Shown here: positions 46,664 through 59,290 of the stretch, in pieces
How the letters are laid out: each line of letters starts with the position of its first letter
How positions within the stretch are numbered: the stretch's first letter is position 1
Source: Apostichopus japonicus
Taxonomy: Eukaryota; Echinodermata; Holothuroidea; Aspidochirotida; Stichopodidae
NCBI RefSeq assembly: GCF_037975245.1
Contig: NC_092576.1
Coordinates: 1,748,501-1,812,500 of the forward strand
Direction: 5' to 3'
DNA: 64,000 bases
Notes under the pieces: generated by a model
The model's database searches: none
What the model saw: only the letters and a program-made list of their open reading frames with translations
What the model was told of the DNA's origin: nothing
Translations under genes and position numbers: made by a program

Positions 46664-49142
46664 TTTAGGAACCTCGTAGCTAGAGGTCTTGTGTGGGCAA
46701 AACTCCGGAAGTAAAGTTTACTTCCGGGGAACAGCCCAGCCACCGGGAAGGGACATTTTCTTCTTCCGTTTTCATTTAAGGCTAGATAATCCTTGGAGGG
46801 GTGAGGAGGGGAGGGGGGTGGTATTGCCCGCGTCCTATGTTCGTACTCCTGTTTACATAACCTTGTAGTCATGCTTTACTCATGTTGTTGCAACGATACA
46901 TCTAATATCAATGACTACTTCATGATGTTTGGTCCTTTCGTCAAAAGGACGTTAATGTGCTGCCATTTTGATGATTTCATTCGAGACATTGTAAATAGTT
47001 TCTCCAACCAGATATTTCTTCCCGTGTGTAAAGTATGTAAAAACTGTTAAAATAAAAGTCGATTTTTTTCTTTCTTCATCATATTTGGACTTACGGAAAC
47101 TTGATAATATTTCAAACGTTATCAAGATTGCGACATCTCAAACTATGTACACACAAAGAAAGCATTCTAATACTGGTCACAACTTTTCAAACTTCATCAA
47201 ATGATTTAACAACAATTCATCGTGTGGCAAAGAGGAGTTCTCAAAAGGCGACCTGAGAACCGAACCCTGCCAGTGAAAGGTTTCAATCCGGCCCCGCAAA
47301 ATACAAAATACAAGTTATTAAAATCCCTTATTCTAGCAGGCTTAAGGACCTGAGTATACCCCCATCGGCCTGACCTGTACATTGTTCAATCTTGGTACCG
47401 TAAAGTAAGATTTTGGTTCTTGCTGCAGGCCATTTTGCCCGGAATGATGTTTTTCTCTGACCCTCGAAGAAAAGATAGAAAGTACTAAGAAAAAATCTAT
47501 GTTGAATTGAGAACCTCAACAATGATGAACTATTAAAACGGATTGTTGTCGGATTTTAGTATTAAGTTTCAAAAATGTACCAAAGTAAGGGCAAAAAAAG
47601 GGGAAAAAATACTTTTTAAGAAAAAGTCGCCCAAGAAAGAACATGGGCACGAAAACCAAACTACCGAACGACTGGTCCGCTTCCAACCCCAGTCCCCTTG
47701 CATCGGGACTGTGACTGTGTGATCATCGTCGGGTGTGCATCACCATTCCCCTCGAAAGGGAACAGATACTACACATGCAATTATAGCCAAAAGGCCGAGA
47801 AGCGAAAGAAAGGGAAAAAATATGACGTCAAATCTAGTAGGAAATGACTTCTCGTGGGTGGAAATGCGTAAGCATTCTGATACCCTTAAATTTACGGTTA
47901 CCTGTTGTAATAATAAAGTATAATCACAGCTTAAAATATGGGGGAGGAGGAGGGGACGTGTGCGTGAAACCGATCACCCCTGCATGGTGGATTGAACTCG
48001 ACTCCTTGCCTGGTTCAACGGGGTTTTAACGTGACACAATGTGAGTGTATCATATTGCTTCCATTGGAACAAGGATTGAATTATTAACTCCCTGATTTGA
48101 ACAGGGAGCTCGTAAACTTGTCCCTGTTTGGAGCAACACAGCAATGAAGTGTGGCTGCAGATTGATTTTTTTTAAGAATAAATTTTGCGTTTTGTTTGAA
48201 CTTTGTTTGCGAGGGTCCTCGAAATCCAGGTCGGGCCGGAGTTAAAATTGTTAGGAGGAGAATACACTTATAAAGCTCAAGGCTATAAATATGAAATCAC
48301 ATTTAAGTGACACTGTATACTGAAATGAAGGCTATAGGTCTATGATCTTTCCTAAGATGACTTTATATTGACGAGGCGCCTTCTAAAATACTCAAAATTC
48401 CTCTTTAAAAATACACTTTCATAAATTTCGGGATATTTGGATGCTTGTTTGGGATCTCAATGTCTTTGGGAAATTTGAACGCTTAGACTATAGTTATACG
48501 TAAAAGTGCAAGATTTACACAAAGAAAAATGTCAAAGGCGCATGTACTATCGACGTCATAGGTAACCATGACTACCTGGATGGTCCCTTAGCTAACCGAA
48601 AAGGATCTTGGGACTGTTTTTGACAGTCTGAGTAAAGGCATACTTGGAAGCTGACCCAATTTCCACTTTTTACAAAACTCGTGGAAATGTCGAAATTTTG
48701 TTTTATTTTTGCCAGCTTTCAAAGTCACGTTTATTCTTTAACGTCGAATTTTTGAATCACAATAAAAGAATGAAGAAAGAGCGAGAGAGTCGTAAATAGA
48801 TTGATGGACCCGAACTTTTTGAAGAGAGCAACAACTGAAAACGACTGACGTAAATCAAGCCAGTTTGTGAAGTTTATACACTTTTCATGTTAATGTCAAT
48901 TATATATTATTATTATTATAATTATTATGATTGCATCTGACTGATCTCACTAGAATTTGAAATTAACGTATGTTTGCAATGTGACATGATTATACACAGT
49001 ACACGATATCATGATACGTACACCACATTTCAATTATTTTATGTGCAGTCTTTAAAGGAATATTTCAATGTTGTATACTCCGAGTTCAGACATAACTTTA
49101 TATGATGGTGTACGGTAGAGCTGAAGTGCCACACCGATGAGA

Positions 49143-52100
49143 TTATCTCTGATCAAGAATCGATCGGGGAAGGCGTTTGTAAGGCGAACTGACAGTTCGG
49201 GTTTCCGTAGATATTTGCAATTGAAAGGGGTAAAGTCTGTTGGATCCCCTTCCCCCGTATTTGCCGTTTGTGTTGCTAGGGATGGACGGAGACGAACGTC
49301 GAATGATGGGCATCTTCCCCAGGGTGGTGAGCTCAGTGGGGGAGGGGTTGTTCACAGAAAGATGAGGATCACAGCTTTCCTTCAATCTCGGATTCATTTG
49401 CCATTTAATCTATTGCAGATGGAAAAGAAAACAAAATAACAAATATAATAAATAACAACTATGAAAATATGTTACCAACAGCCAAATTTGATTTGAAAAG
49501 ATCCCACTACCAAATAACACATAATCTATCATAACTAAGATAAAAACAATAATAAAAAAAATACAGCCTATACGCAATACAACATTTTTATTGTTCCCCC
49601 TTTAAAATCAACTCACGGTTGAAGGTTCTTCTCGTTCGACAATGGACCCCTGGCTTCTACCATTATTTAGAAGTTTGGACCCAGTCATTCCTTTTGCCTT
49701 TCGGTTAGCAGACTTGTAGCAAACAAGCCCCGCCCTCGGAGCACACGTCTTCTGTAACTTGGCCGCTGCTAAAGCATTCATACTTTTCTCTCGAAGGTGT
49801 GAGTAGGTGTAAATTTCTCTTTTATGTATACAAACGAAAGAAAGAAAGATAGAGGGAAAAAACTTATCCCGTTAGAAAAAATATAGCCGTAACTAACAGT
49901 TAAGCAGCTATAAGGGCAGCGATAGCTTATATTTACTCAGTACTAGGCGGTGTTTCCCGAAGGATATACTTTCGATGTCTATACAACATATTTTCTTATA
50001 TGGATGATGTTTCTCCGAAAATGACGGAATATGGGTAAAACTGCTACAGTAATTGAGTTTATCATTTATGCTCGCGTCGAGGTGGGGAGGGGGAGATGAG
50101 GGGGTGCACGGGGATAGTTATAATACTGGAGCGGATGATGGGTATAACACTAAGATTAGCGACGCTATAATCTATGTAAGTATACCATATTCTCGAACTT
50201 TGTCTAATTTGTGAAGGTCACTCAACACAAACTTTACATTCTCTATTGTTTAATGGAAGGAAGAGCTGTAGGCCTAATGATTATTACTTTCGTAGCCATG
50301 TAGAATACTTTTGTGGCGTTGGCTTACCTGTACTGCTCTGCATATTGTTGGGAGTGATTAAAATGTTTAAAGGAGTATACAGGCTGTAATTCCATTTCCA
50401 GCTCCTGCCACATGTCTTTGTCTGTGACCTCTGAACTTGTTGGACGTGACCCCTGACCCTCTTTGATACCTCCTGCTCGAAGGACGGTCGAGGACGCGTG
50501 TTTGACCCCTAACCTCCCGGACGCACTTGTAGTTTGTCGTCCTGCTGTACGAGTATTCCAGCTGGAATTGTCCCCATGGTAATGAAGTCCCGTGGAACGC
50601 CGGTTGTGGAAGGATTTAGTCTTGTAAAAGCCACTGTCCGGGATACTATCATTCACAGAGAGATAGTGCAGATGTGGACACGTTATCCACTGACCAAGTC
50701 CCTATTAGGTACGATGAAAGGGACAAGATTTAATCATATTATATAGGCCCAAACACGATATAGAGTTAACAAAATACCAAGAACTTGGTATAAATAAATT
50801 GGATGGGCGGGAAGATGGACTGGGGTTGGGGTGGGAGGGGGGGAGGAGGGGCGTAGGGAGAGAGGAGGCAAGAATCTCCTCATATCTATCCACGATTACA
50901 ACACGTACACATTCTGGACGCTACATTCATAAATAGACTTGTCAATTTGTAATAGCCGCTCTATCGTAATCACCGCAACCGCACCTTCCATCTGATAGTT
51001 TCTATCATATTTAGGTGAAAAACCTGGTGAAATTTAATTTGTGGAGTTTTCCTTTTAAATCGGTGATAATTTTTATCAACGCTAACATTTTGTTAACAAT
51101 ACAGTTCATTATGAATTCCATTTTCAAGCTTTGATACAAATAATGAAACGAAAATCCAAACTTTGAAGATCACGCCAAACAAACAAATAAACGTTGCGGG
51201 TTTTTACATTGCATATAACTAACACAAGAGCGTATGTGTGCGTATGGTGTGTGTGTGTTGAGGGGGGGGGGGGGGGTTCACTCCCCCTTCAACCTTAAAA
51301 CACAAATAAAAAAATAATAAAATAATATAGGTTGTTATTGGCACAGTCTTGCGTGCAGACCTACTACTAGACCTAATGTAACTACGATGTGACGTTGAAT
51401 TCACAAATGTTAAGTTTAAGATTAACATATTTTTTTTATTTCATTCTTTCGATGAGAGAGCAACCCCAACCTCGCTTCAACCCCCCCCCCCCTCCCCCCG
51501 AGCCACACCTACTTCTCTGTTTTTTCAATATCCAGGATCCACCCCTGTACTATATTCGCATTGTAGAATGTAGAATATCTAGGATTAATCTTCTACTCAT
51601 TTATAATGATTCATGTTGCATTTGGAGGAAACAAAAATATCAGAGATATTGATCCCCCTTCCTTCTTGTTTCCTTATTTATTTATTTTTTCTTTTACTTC
51701 TATCCGAAAATATCGCTATCGCTAAATATGTATAAATGAACCTCCCATCCCCCTCCCCACCCCAGAAGAAGCAGCTACTTTGTGATTACCTCTGAAACCA
51801 GTCTGGGGCTGAGAAGGTGAATAAGTCTCGTGAATACTTCTTCTGACGTCATAAAATTCTGTATCTCATCCACCCCGGACACGTGACTTCCGGTCAGCTT
51901 TTGAGCGACCTCCGCGTCTCTGACCACGACGTGGCGTTTGTCGTGTTTCTTTTTACGTCTTTGATCCCTGGTGACATGCGAGGACACTTTCCCATGACTA
52001 CCGGACCACGCATCGTGGTCCCCTTCACCAATCGTCAGGAGACAGGCTTGGGCGTTGTGTTCAAACGTTGCTTTGTATTTACAAGGTAGATTGTGATGCG

Positions 52101-52278
52101 CCAGGAACTCGTACATGAGAGAAATGGGCGTACTACACTGTGGGGGCTGATAGCACTCATTATTGGTGGCGATAGAGCTGGTTATCAAATGTGACGTAGT
52201 ATCCGACGGGACCAACGAGATTTCACTTTGAGATACGGAGGTAGTGGCGTCTTCAAAGAACGGCTGTTGGCGATCCAT
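49143..52278 (-). CDS. Uncharacterised 431-residue protein, four exons
   Basis: Exons in transcription order: 52278-51790, 50701-50328, 49782-49617, 49409-49143. Junctions are GT-AG with phases 0, 2, 0 in agreement, and the chain is open from the ATG at 52278 (an in-frame TAA lies just upstream) to the TAA at 49143. Exon 1 has a Ser/Thr-rich start, then CSTPISLMYEFLAHHNLPCK and a basic block RDQRRKKKHDKRH, ending in the helix EEVFTRLIHLLSPRLVSE. Exon 2 is disordered and ends with DMWQELEMELQPVYSFKHFN; exon 3 is basic (KLQKTCAPRAGLVCYKSANR); exon 4 is Pro/Ser-rich. No signal peptide or membrane segment. I do not recognise the family. It is convergent with the SEC14-spectrin gene and divergent from the exon at 53720. 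Confidence 0.72.
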
Positions 52279-53719
52279 GTGCTGATGTTATAAATTGTTA
52301 CAATTCATGATGGTAAAAGTAACTGGAAAATTTGAATTTAAGAAAAACAAATGGATGAATGCATGTATGAATGACTGACTAACTGAATGAATGGATGAAG
52401 CTAAGTTTGTTATCAAAGATCAAACGCTTTCTGTCATGACAAAAGTTCTGTTTATAACAATTGTTACCTTGAAAACGGTACTATTCGGTAGAGTGGATGT
52501 AAATTTCACCGAGAGGCTCAAAATGATGCGTAATGGTACCGCACTGTTTGGCCGCCGGCAGTTTTTTTTCGTCGAGTAGTGTTTCGCGTACCACTTTGTA
52601 CCCAAATCCCATGAAAATAGTCAAAATACAGTTCATTGGCTTGAAAGGCCAGGTTTTCTGATATAGGCTTACCGATCGAGAGGCAGAGGTGGAAATATGC
52701 AACACATTCTTCTACCCCATCATGTTCTTTTGAACTCCGGCTTATTATCAGAGGTAGATATATTTAATAGGTAGCCAAAGAAAGAAAATCAAAACAAGGT
52801 AAAAAAATAAAAAAATAAAGAAAAAAATAAGAAGAAGCAGGCAACGGAGCACTGCCCAATTAGCAACAGACTCCGTCTGAGCCAACGGGGGTTCGACAGG
52901 GTGGGTGGGGTGGGAAGTATGTCTTTAATGGGTAATTTAGGGAGGACAGTTGCTGAACACAGCGACAAACGCCTTTCCGGCCGTTTTCAAGGGAACGAAA
53001 CTTATTAGTGATTGAAACGGATGCTAGGCTGGTTATAGCGTCCTGCTAAAGTAAGTCTTTTACAAAGCATATGAACGTTCACGTTACCGTATTTTTCGAA
53101 CCGCCTCGGCGTGGACTAAACATGGAATTAACCCGATCAAGTTTGTGACGATAATCTCCCCGGCTTTTTTTTCTGAACCTTATTTGCCGCTTCCGCTGTG
53201 CACTTTGGTCACTTTTTTAGACGAACATCTCGAAATTACTCACGCGCACTACATTCATGCATTGCCGAAAGAGTTTGTTTACAGGTACTAGTAGCGATTG
53301 ATAAACATTCCAAGTTCAGCTTTCTTGCCCAATCAAACCTCGGGAATTTCCCAATTCACTGTGACGTCAAAATGATATGCAAATATCTGTCTAGCCGGAA
53401 ATATAATGTTTTATTCATCAGCCGGCTTTCATATAATTTCTTCAACATCACGTTGGCTTTCACGAGACGATACATTTGGTATATTCTCCCCTTTTCTCGA
53501 ATGTTTTCCAACAATTTTACATAACAATTTTTGTAATGTGTTAATATGCTTTTAAGAATGGTGACACTTACCCCCAAAACAAATAACAAGTATTTATGTC
53601 AATAAGATTTACAGTCGGTACAAAACCCAAGCTACGGCGCGAGTTAGAATACAGAGTAGAGCTATATCTCCCAGGCAAGCAGCAGCAGCTGAGGGCGAGA
53701 AAGAAGCAACAAGGGAGAG
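52279..53719. other. Intergenic region between two divergent gene starts
   Basis: 1.4 kb separating the minus-strand ATG at 52278 from the plus-strand ATG at 53720. It includes TGACGTCA-like and CpG-containing stretches (about 53350-53370 and 53620-53640). It could hold a shared or paired promoter. A CAG just upstream of the minus ATG (CATCAG|CACATG) could also be an acceptor, implying a separate 5' UTR exon here. Confidence 0.4.
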
Positions 53720-53762
53720 ATGTCGGACCGGGACAGCGCTGAGGAACAACCTCAGGGACAGG
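53720..53762 (+). CDS. First coding exon of a plus-strand gene, remainder not found
   Basis: A purine-rich leader (GGGAGAG) precedes an ATG that codes MSDRDSAEEQPQGQ and one further base, then a strong GG|GTAAGC donor. The upstream sequence is relatively CpG-rich and looks like a 5' UTR. The acidic, Gln-containing start is typical of a cytosolic or nuclear protein but does not identify a family. The next exon needs two bases to complete a Gly or similar codon. One acceptor-like site near 54496 fits the phase but has no good donor. The rest probably lies beyond 64000. Confidence 0.5.
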
Positions 53763-56695
53763 GTAAGCTTAGATTTATCCCCATTAGTGAACAAGTATAC
53801 AGATAAACAAGGTTATGTTCGACAAATGGTCTAGCAGTCGACAAAACTGATCGCATTTGATATCCATACTTGTGCAGTGGATGCCATATTTGATACGCTA
53901 CATTTTTGGGAGTGTAGAGATTTTACTACTGCTATACTACAGTCTCCCATCATAGCAATGTAACGTTAGTCAGTATGCACTGTCAAGATTGTGACCCTAC
54001 CGTAATTCAATTGAAATAAATGTGAGAAAATCACCATGGCAAGCATTTATCTTTATTCAATCCAATTCATTAATGCCCAAAGAAATTGTAGGCCCAAAGA
54101 AGGCGTGTGTCTTGTTCTTGTCGAAATGTGATCTTTGGACTTGTCATGGTTGCGAAAGTGGCCTTTTAACAAGCCTAATGTTAATGCTAGTGGTGATGTT
54201 GGATAGATATCCTAACGTGATATGTCTAACCTTCGAACAGCTGATTGGCCATCTTGATGCATTGGTCTTTAACTTTTGTAGGCCTACTGAGATGAGGCAA
54301 TGGTTAGCCTGTTAAAATTTGCGCATCATAAGTGTTAACACATATCACGGGAGTGGATCTAACAAATAAATCACGTGGATTATAGTAGAATTTTGTTAAT
54401 TTCATAAACTACAAGCAATACTTTGTAGGGATGACTTTTTTGTTTGTGTGCAATGTTTGTTGGTTGTCCATTGGACTTTCGAACTTCCTTTTACAGTTGT
54501 TCAGACAACAAAGTTGGTTGACCAAGAAGAAAAATGTGTTTATAAATGTATTTCTAAGTAGTTTGACTGAACCTGCTTTTTTCTAAGACTTCATCAAGGT
54601 TCAGCCCATTCTCGAAGGTTCCATTATCATGGACCATTCTCAAAGTCGGTATTTAGGTCGTGAACAACGGGCCTCATCTTGTTTTGGGAGGGGGGGGGGG
54701 CAGAAGGAAACAAATATGGTACTGTACAAATTTCCATGGATACAGACAATGTTTCTTCCCCCTGTCCCCCCTCCCCCAGCCTTTGATTGTGACATCAGTA
54801 CTTCTTCAATAGGGTACAACCAGGCTTCAAAGATCAGCCTTGCTTTGTCAATAGGGATAAGCTTACCTGTACGTTTAGACTTAGGACCAAATGTGATTTC
54901 TGTTACAGTTGGAGATTGCTTGAATTGTGACAATGTTCATGGAATAAATGATAACTTTACAAATCAGTATGTACAGTAGTAGTTTTTTTTTCTTGTTTAT
55001 TTATGATATAGTGGACAATTCATACAAATGTTTGTATAAAATTTAAAAGGGTCTGCCATTTTGATCCTAGCAGGACCTTCTAGAGCTCAGGAGAACATTG
55101 GTTGGAATTTTCTCCAGATTGCCTAAGTTAAAGGTCAGAAGTACCCCGCTTAGTATGCTAGGAATTCCGATAACAGTCACCCATGTTCCACTTCAACACA
55201 CATTTTCCTGGGCATTAATGGTAGTTGTGTGTGATACATACATAGACAGCTGCCCAGGTACAATAGGCCTACACTATAGTTGCCCATGTTTAAATGCCAA
55301 ATTGTAATAACATTTTTATGAATGCCAAAGTATGACTTTTCGTGATATATTTTAGCCATTTCTGGGAAGTTTAAAGCAAACTTAAGCACTGAATGCACAG
55401 ATTTTGTAAACTTATAAGTTTGCTTAGTAGGTAAATCTGTGAATATGTTGCTTCTAAGAGACAACATACATGCACAGTACTACAGTAGGCAAAGAATTGC
55501 AAACCTACTGCACACAGTATGCTCTGCATACTGCACAACAATTATCCAGCTAGAACCTTCTGAGAGATGGTGGGAGGGGGTGGGGTGGGGTGGGGTGGGG
55601 GCCAAGGGTTGGATGCGTACTAGGGTGCCTGGATGGCAGTTTCATGTATTAGTCATATAAAAAGGCACCAAAATGCAAATTTAAATTTTCAAAGCCTGGT
55701 ACTAATAGTGCATGGTTTTCTTGAACAGTGAACAGTTCAAACAGTGCAAAAGTAATATAAACAAACTGTTAAAATTTAAAGTTAATCCTTGAGTTTCAAG
55801 GCTAAATTTTAGGTTCTATAGGTCATTTGAATGACAGTTTGGGTCAGTAGTAACATTTGGTTCAGATGGCGCAAGCCGACATCTAAAGGGAATTTGGGGG
55901 GTTACTACCTTGGTGCCATCAGGTCATGTAGGGTCATATTTGGTAGGCATGGTGGCAGTGAATTGTGACAAAATGAATTGACCAAATCAATTGACCGTGT
56001 CATTGGTTTCAATGTCAAGCAATTTAATGGTGAGTGTATTAGCAGGATACTGTATACATGTATCCATTGAGCAGGACTTGCCTGCATTACTGTAATAACC
56101 TGAGATGTTTATTGTGTTAATGCTGTTAATGAACACAGGTCTTCGCTCATAGTACTGTAGATAGACTGTTCATTTTACCATGTGATTACACTGTGCAAGT
56201 CTGTGCTGGCAGAAATTATAATTCATCTTTCATGATTTTACGGTACCTGTGGACATTATTCATCAGAAATACGGAGGTCTGATTATATCCTCTGGTTTGC
56301 TGGAGACATGGTAACTACAGAATCTTTCGCTGGCTAGTAACGTCTCCCTAATATTGTAAGTCAGCCTTACGATACACCAAACAGCCACATCCTAGTCTTA
56401 AATGGTCATACAGTACCACTCAAACGCAAACACAGTACATGCATATATGTATACATGTACACTTTTCTTATGTTAAAATTTTGTGCTATCATAGCAAAAT
56501 TCAGACTTCATCAAGTTCATGTAAAGGTTAGCAGCCACCTACAGTAGTAGAGCATGGAGTGTATAAACCAACCTGTTGTTACAAGTACTGTACTGTCAAT
56601 AGTCGAGTACCTTCCATAATTTGCATACAGATCTCTCTGATGGCAGCTTGTACCAAAGTAGGAAGACACTATGGAGCTCTATGAAGTTACAGATT
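53763..56695 (+). other. Probable intron 1 of the gene starting at 53720
   Basis: AT-rich non-coding DNA with many CAGTA/TACTGTA phrases, short G runs (54688 and 55570-55600) and no exon with a believable acceptor and donor pair. Confidence 0.4.
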
Positions 56696-56790
56696 TTAAA
56701 GAGGTTATGAAATGAAAAATTTTCATGTCTTGGAATGGTTTATCTACATTAATACAACACCACCCAGTAATGTTATTAGTGAAAAAAAGT

Positions 56791-56850
56791 TTGCGTCCCA
56801 GGGACGCAAGCCCCCGAAAAAGTTTGCGTCTCGTAAAAAAAGCTTGCGTC
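56791..56850. repeat. TTGCGTCC palindromic repeats, first cluster
   Basis: TTGCGTCCCAGGGACGCAA is a perfect palindrome around one base, followed by two more AGTTTGCGTC/GCTTGCGTCCC units separated by A runs. A second cluster occurs at 58157-58236. Confidence 0.8.
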
Positions 56851-58156
56851 CCAATCGAAAACCAATTATGTTTATTGTATGACCTACTGTTACTTATACT
56901 AGTGTAGTATCACAGCCTATCCTTTGTGAATGTTATACACAATATAGGGCAGAAATGCTCAGTGCCTTAACTTCGCTATTTTTCAGGGGCAGCCGGGGGC
57001 GCCCCTCCTTTCGACCAGCCTGCCATTTCAACCCATTTTACCCCCAGTCCCCCTCCGTCATCCGTCCTACTTCCCTACTCGCCAACTCCGTAGTAGATCC
57101 GTGCTTTGACATTGCAGCGATTCCAACAAGCAACTCTTCAAAAATCCCAGTACCTACAGTGTGCATATCTCTCGCTAAATTCCAGTTCACTGTACTACTG
57201 CATGTACATGCTTGTTCGAGCTTCTTTTTCAACTACACATGCGCAAATCCTTAAAATCTGATCCAACATTTATCCTGGCTCTTTGCAAGCAATAATCTAT
57301 ACAAAAATTACAGTAGGTCTATGTGAATAGTTTTTTACGAAATGTGGATTTTAAAAATATCAGTTCAATGTTCTAAAGTACAGTCGTTTTCACAGGAATG
57401 TTCTGCCAAAATAACATTTACTGAAGCATGTGGTTAATTGGACCACAAAATTTTTTTGCAACAGAAACTACTGATGGTAAGAATGCACATTTTACATTAG
57501 CAACTATTAATAATATAGAGAGAAGAAACATACTGTGAGCTGAAATATCCTGTTCAGGATCAGAGATGAAAGCTTCCCAAAAAAATCATAGATTGTCTCC
57601 ACTCATTAACATTTTCTGATGAAAACAATGATTCAAATATTACGAAGCCTCTTCGTTGTCAAAAGTTATACGTACATATGTGACAAGGCCTAACGTTATG
57701 ATATTGGAGTGCACACACATGATAGCCTATACCGCAAAATAACTTTACTATCTCTACACAAGGAAAAGTAAGTTGCAAGTAATTGTTGTTAAACAACATA
57801 CTCCGCGTTCACTGAGCACTACAGGTGCAAGAATTTTCACAGACAATGGATGGGGACTTATAACCAATCAAATCACGGGAATTTTGAAAAAGCATCATTG
57901 TCTATTTTTAGCATGAAAATCTCCGTAATGGGGTGTTGTTAACCCTGTACCTTGCGGTTGATTGTTATGATACATTTATTTTCAAACAAATTCAATGATC
58001 TGTTGGAGTAGGAGAAATTTTGCTTCTTGTTAGAAGAAGTTGTGGTCTTTTGAAAAGAAATAATGTTCATTCCAAAATGTGTTTTGACAGTTTTGTTATG
58101 TTTTCCGTTGACCTAGTTGTGAGTGTGTATACTTGGGGTTTGTTTCTCAAAAAAAA

Positions 58157-58236
58157 AGTTTGCGTCCGCGGGACACAAGCAATTTGAAGATTTTGCGTCC
58201 CTGGCCAAAACATTGCGTTCCGGACGCAGAATCCTG
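58157..58236. repeat. TTGCGTCC palindromic repeats, second cluster
   Basis: TTTGCGTCCGCGGGACACAA, TTTTGCGTCCC, TTGCGTTCCGGACGCAGAA and CCTGCGTTCG occur in succession. They create repetitive small frames (KSLRPRD-type on the plus strand) that I consider artefacts. The relation to the cluster at 56791 is clear; the origin is unknown. Confidence 0.75.
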
Positions 58237-59200
58237 CGTTCGTAACAATGCTGCCACCCATGCACAACTTTCGGTAAATACGGCTTCAAACGCCAGAAAT
58301 TCGCTGTCAAAGTATTCCCTAGAGACCTCTCGAGCTGCCACTCGTAAAAAAAAAGCAAAGCTGCCCACCGCAGTTCATCTGACGTCATCAAAGGAACCAT
58401 TTCAGCCAAAGCCGACTTCCCGCTGTTTATCGATACGGCGTTATACAGTTTACAACAATGTAACCACTACACTCTTCTCATCAATTGTCTTCTCCCGAAT
58501 CTTCCGATTCCGAGGAAATAGGACTTCACCTCTCAGGACATTTGTAAGCTTTGACTAAAATTATTTTCTTGAGGAAGAAGAGGAGGAAATAGTTTTAAGG
58601 GTGATGAAGATATCGGTGTTTTTCCCTATCAATTGAGCCCCTTGCAGAAGAATTGTAAAACGATCCCGATTGCCGAGACGCGTCGCTGCCGTGCGAAGTC
58701 CCAGAGCAGAACGGTTAGACGACCCTGAACCGAAACTGGTCGGTTGAGCATAAACAAAACCACCGTTATTAAGACCTTCCTATGATATAAATTATCTCGA
58801 ATGTCGATGATCCTGCTACTTAACTTCGTAGCGAAGCTTCTACAATTTTGTGACTTGCAGTGCAAGGAAAACGTGATATTCTGTTACAGTGCAACCCCAT
58901 AGTAGTACTGGTAACATGGCCCTAGACCTAACTAATAGACGTTGCATAACAGGCTACTGTAGCCCGTGTAATTGTATCATCCAACGTTACGTAAAATCAC
59001 AACACAACACCAGTTTTACCACAAAAGAAATCTTGCAGATCCAGAATTGATTGTTCTAAAACCAACTGGCTCTAAGTTTTGTGCAAAATATTAGGTAACC
59101 AACAAAAAATCGTCATTTGCTGTATGCTATGGTCATAACAAGTAATTTGGCAACAGTATAGGCCTACAGGCACTCATAACGTTGTGTATGTGTAGTTTTT

Positions 59201-59230
59201 GGTTCCTTGCTTTTTGCAAAGCAAGGAACC
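59201..59230. repeat. Perfect 13-bp hairpin at the left border of the AGGTCA array
   Basis: GGTTCCTTGCTTT, a TTGC loop, then AAAGCAAGGAACC. The same motif returns once, as AAGCAAGGAACC-like sequence, at the right border near 61845. Confidence 0.9.
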
Positions 59231-59248
59231 TATGCGTGAACAACTTGG

Positions 59249-59290
59249 CGTGTGTGTGTGTGTGTGTATGTGTGTGTGTGTGTGTGTATG
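59249..59290. repeat. (GT)n microsatellite
   Basis: About 42 bases of GT repeat with two TATG interruptions, 20 bases after the hairpin. Confidence 0.95.

Larger units (their letters stand above)
38440..49142. other. AT-rich 11-kb stretch between convergent genes, no exons recognised
   Basis: T-rich sequence dominates to about 45.5 kb and may include a long 3' UTR of the plus-strand gene. It contains many mononucleotide runs, a GATT-type array (42437-42990), AAT and TTTTA repeats (44350-44390 and 44505-44530), G runs near 44640, 45337 and 45836, and a foldback near 46.5 kb. None of the open frames has splice sites or recognisable motifs. Confidence 0.5.

Noticed and set aside
54496-54600. 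Acceptor-like site as exon 2 of the gene starting at 53720
   Set aside because: The frame runs to a stop with no acceptable donor.
56725-58558. Frames with repeated KSLRPRD-like motifs, and a minus-strand frame starting MAEMVPLM at 58409
   Set aside because: The motifs come from TTGCGTCC repeats; no splice sites or domains support a gene, though the MAEMVPLM start is not excluded.
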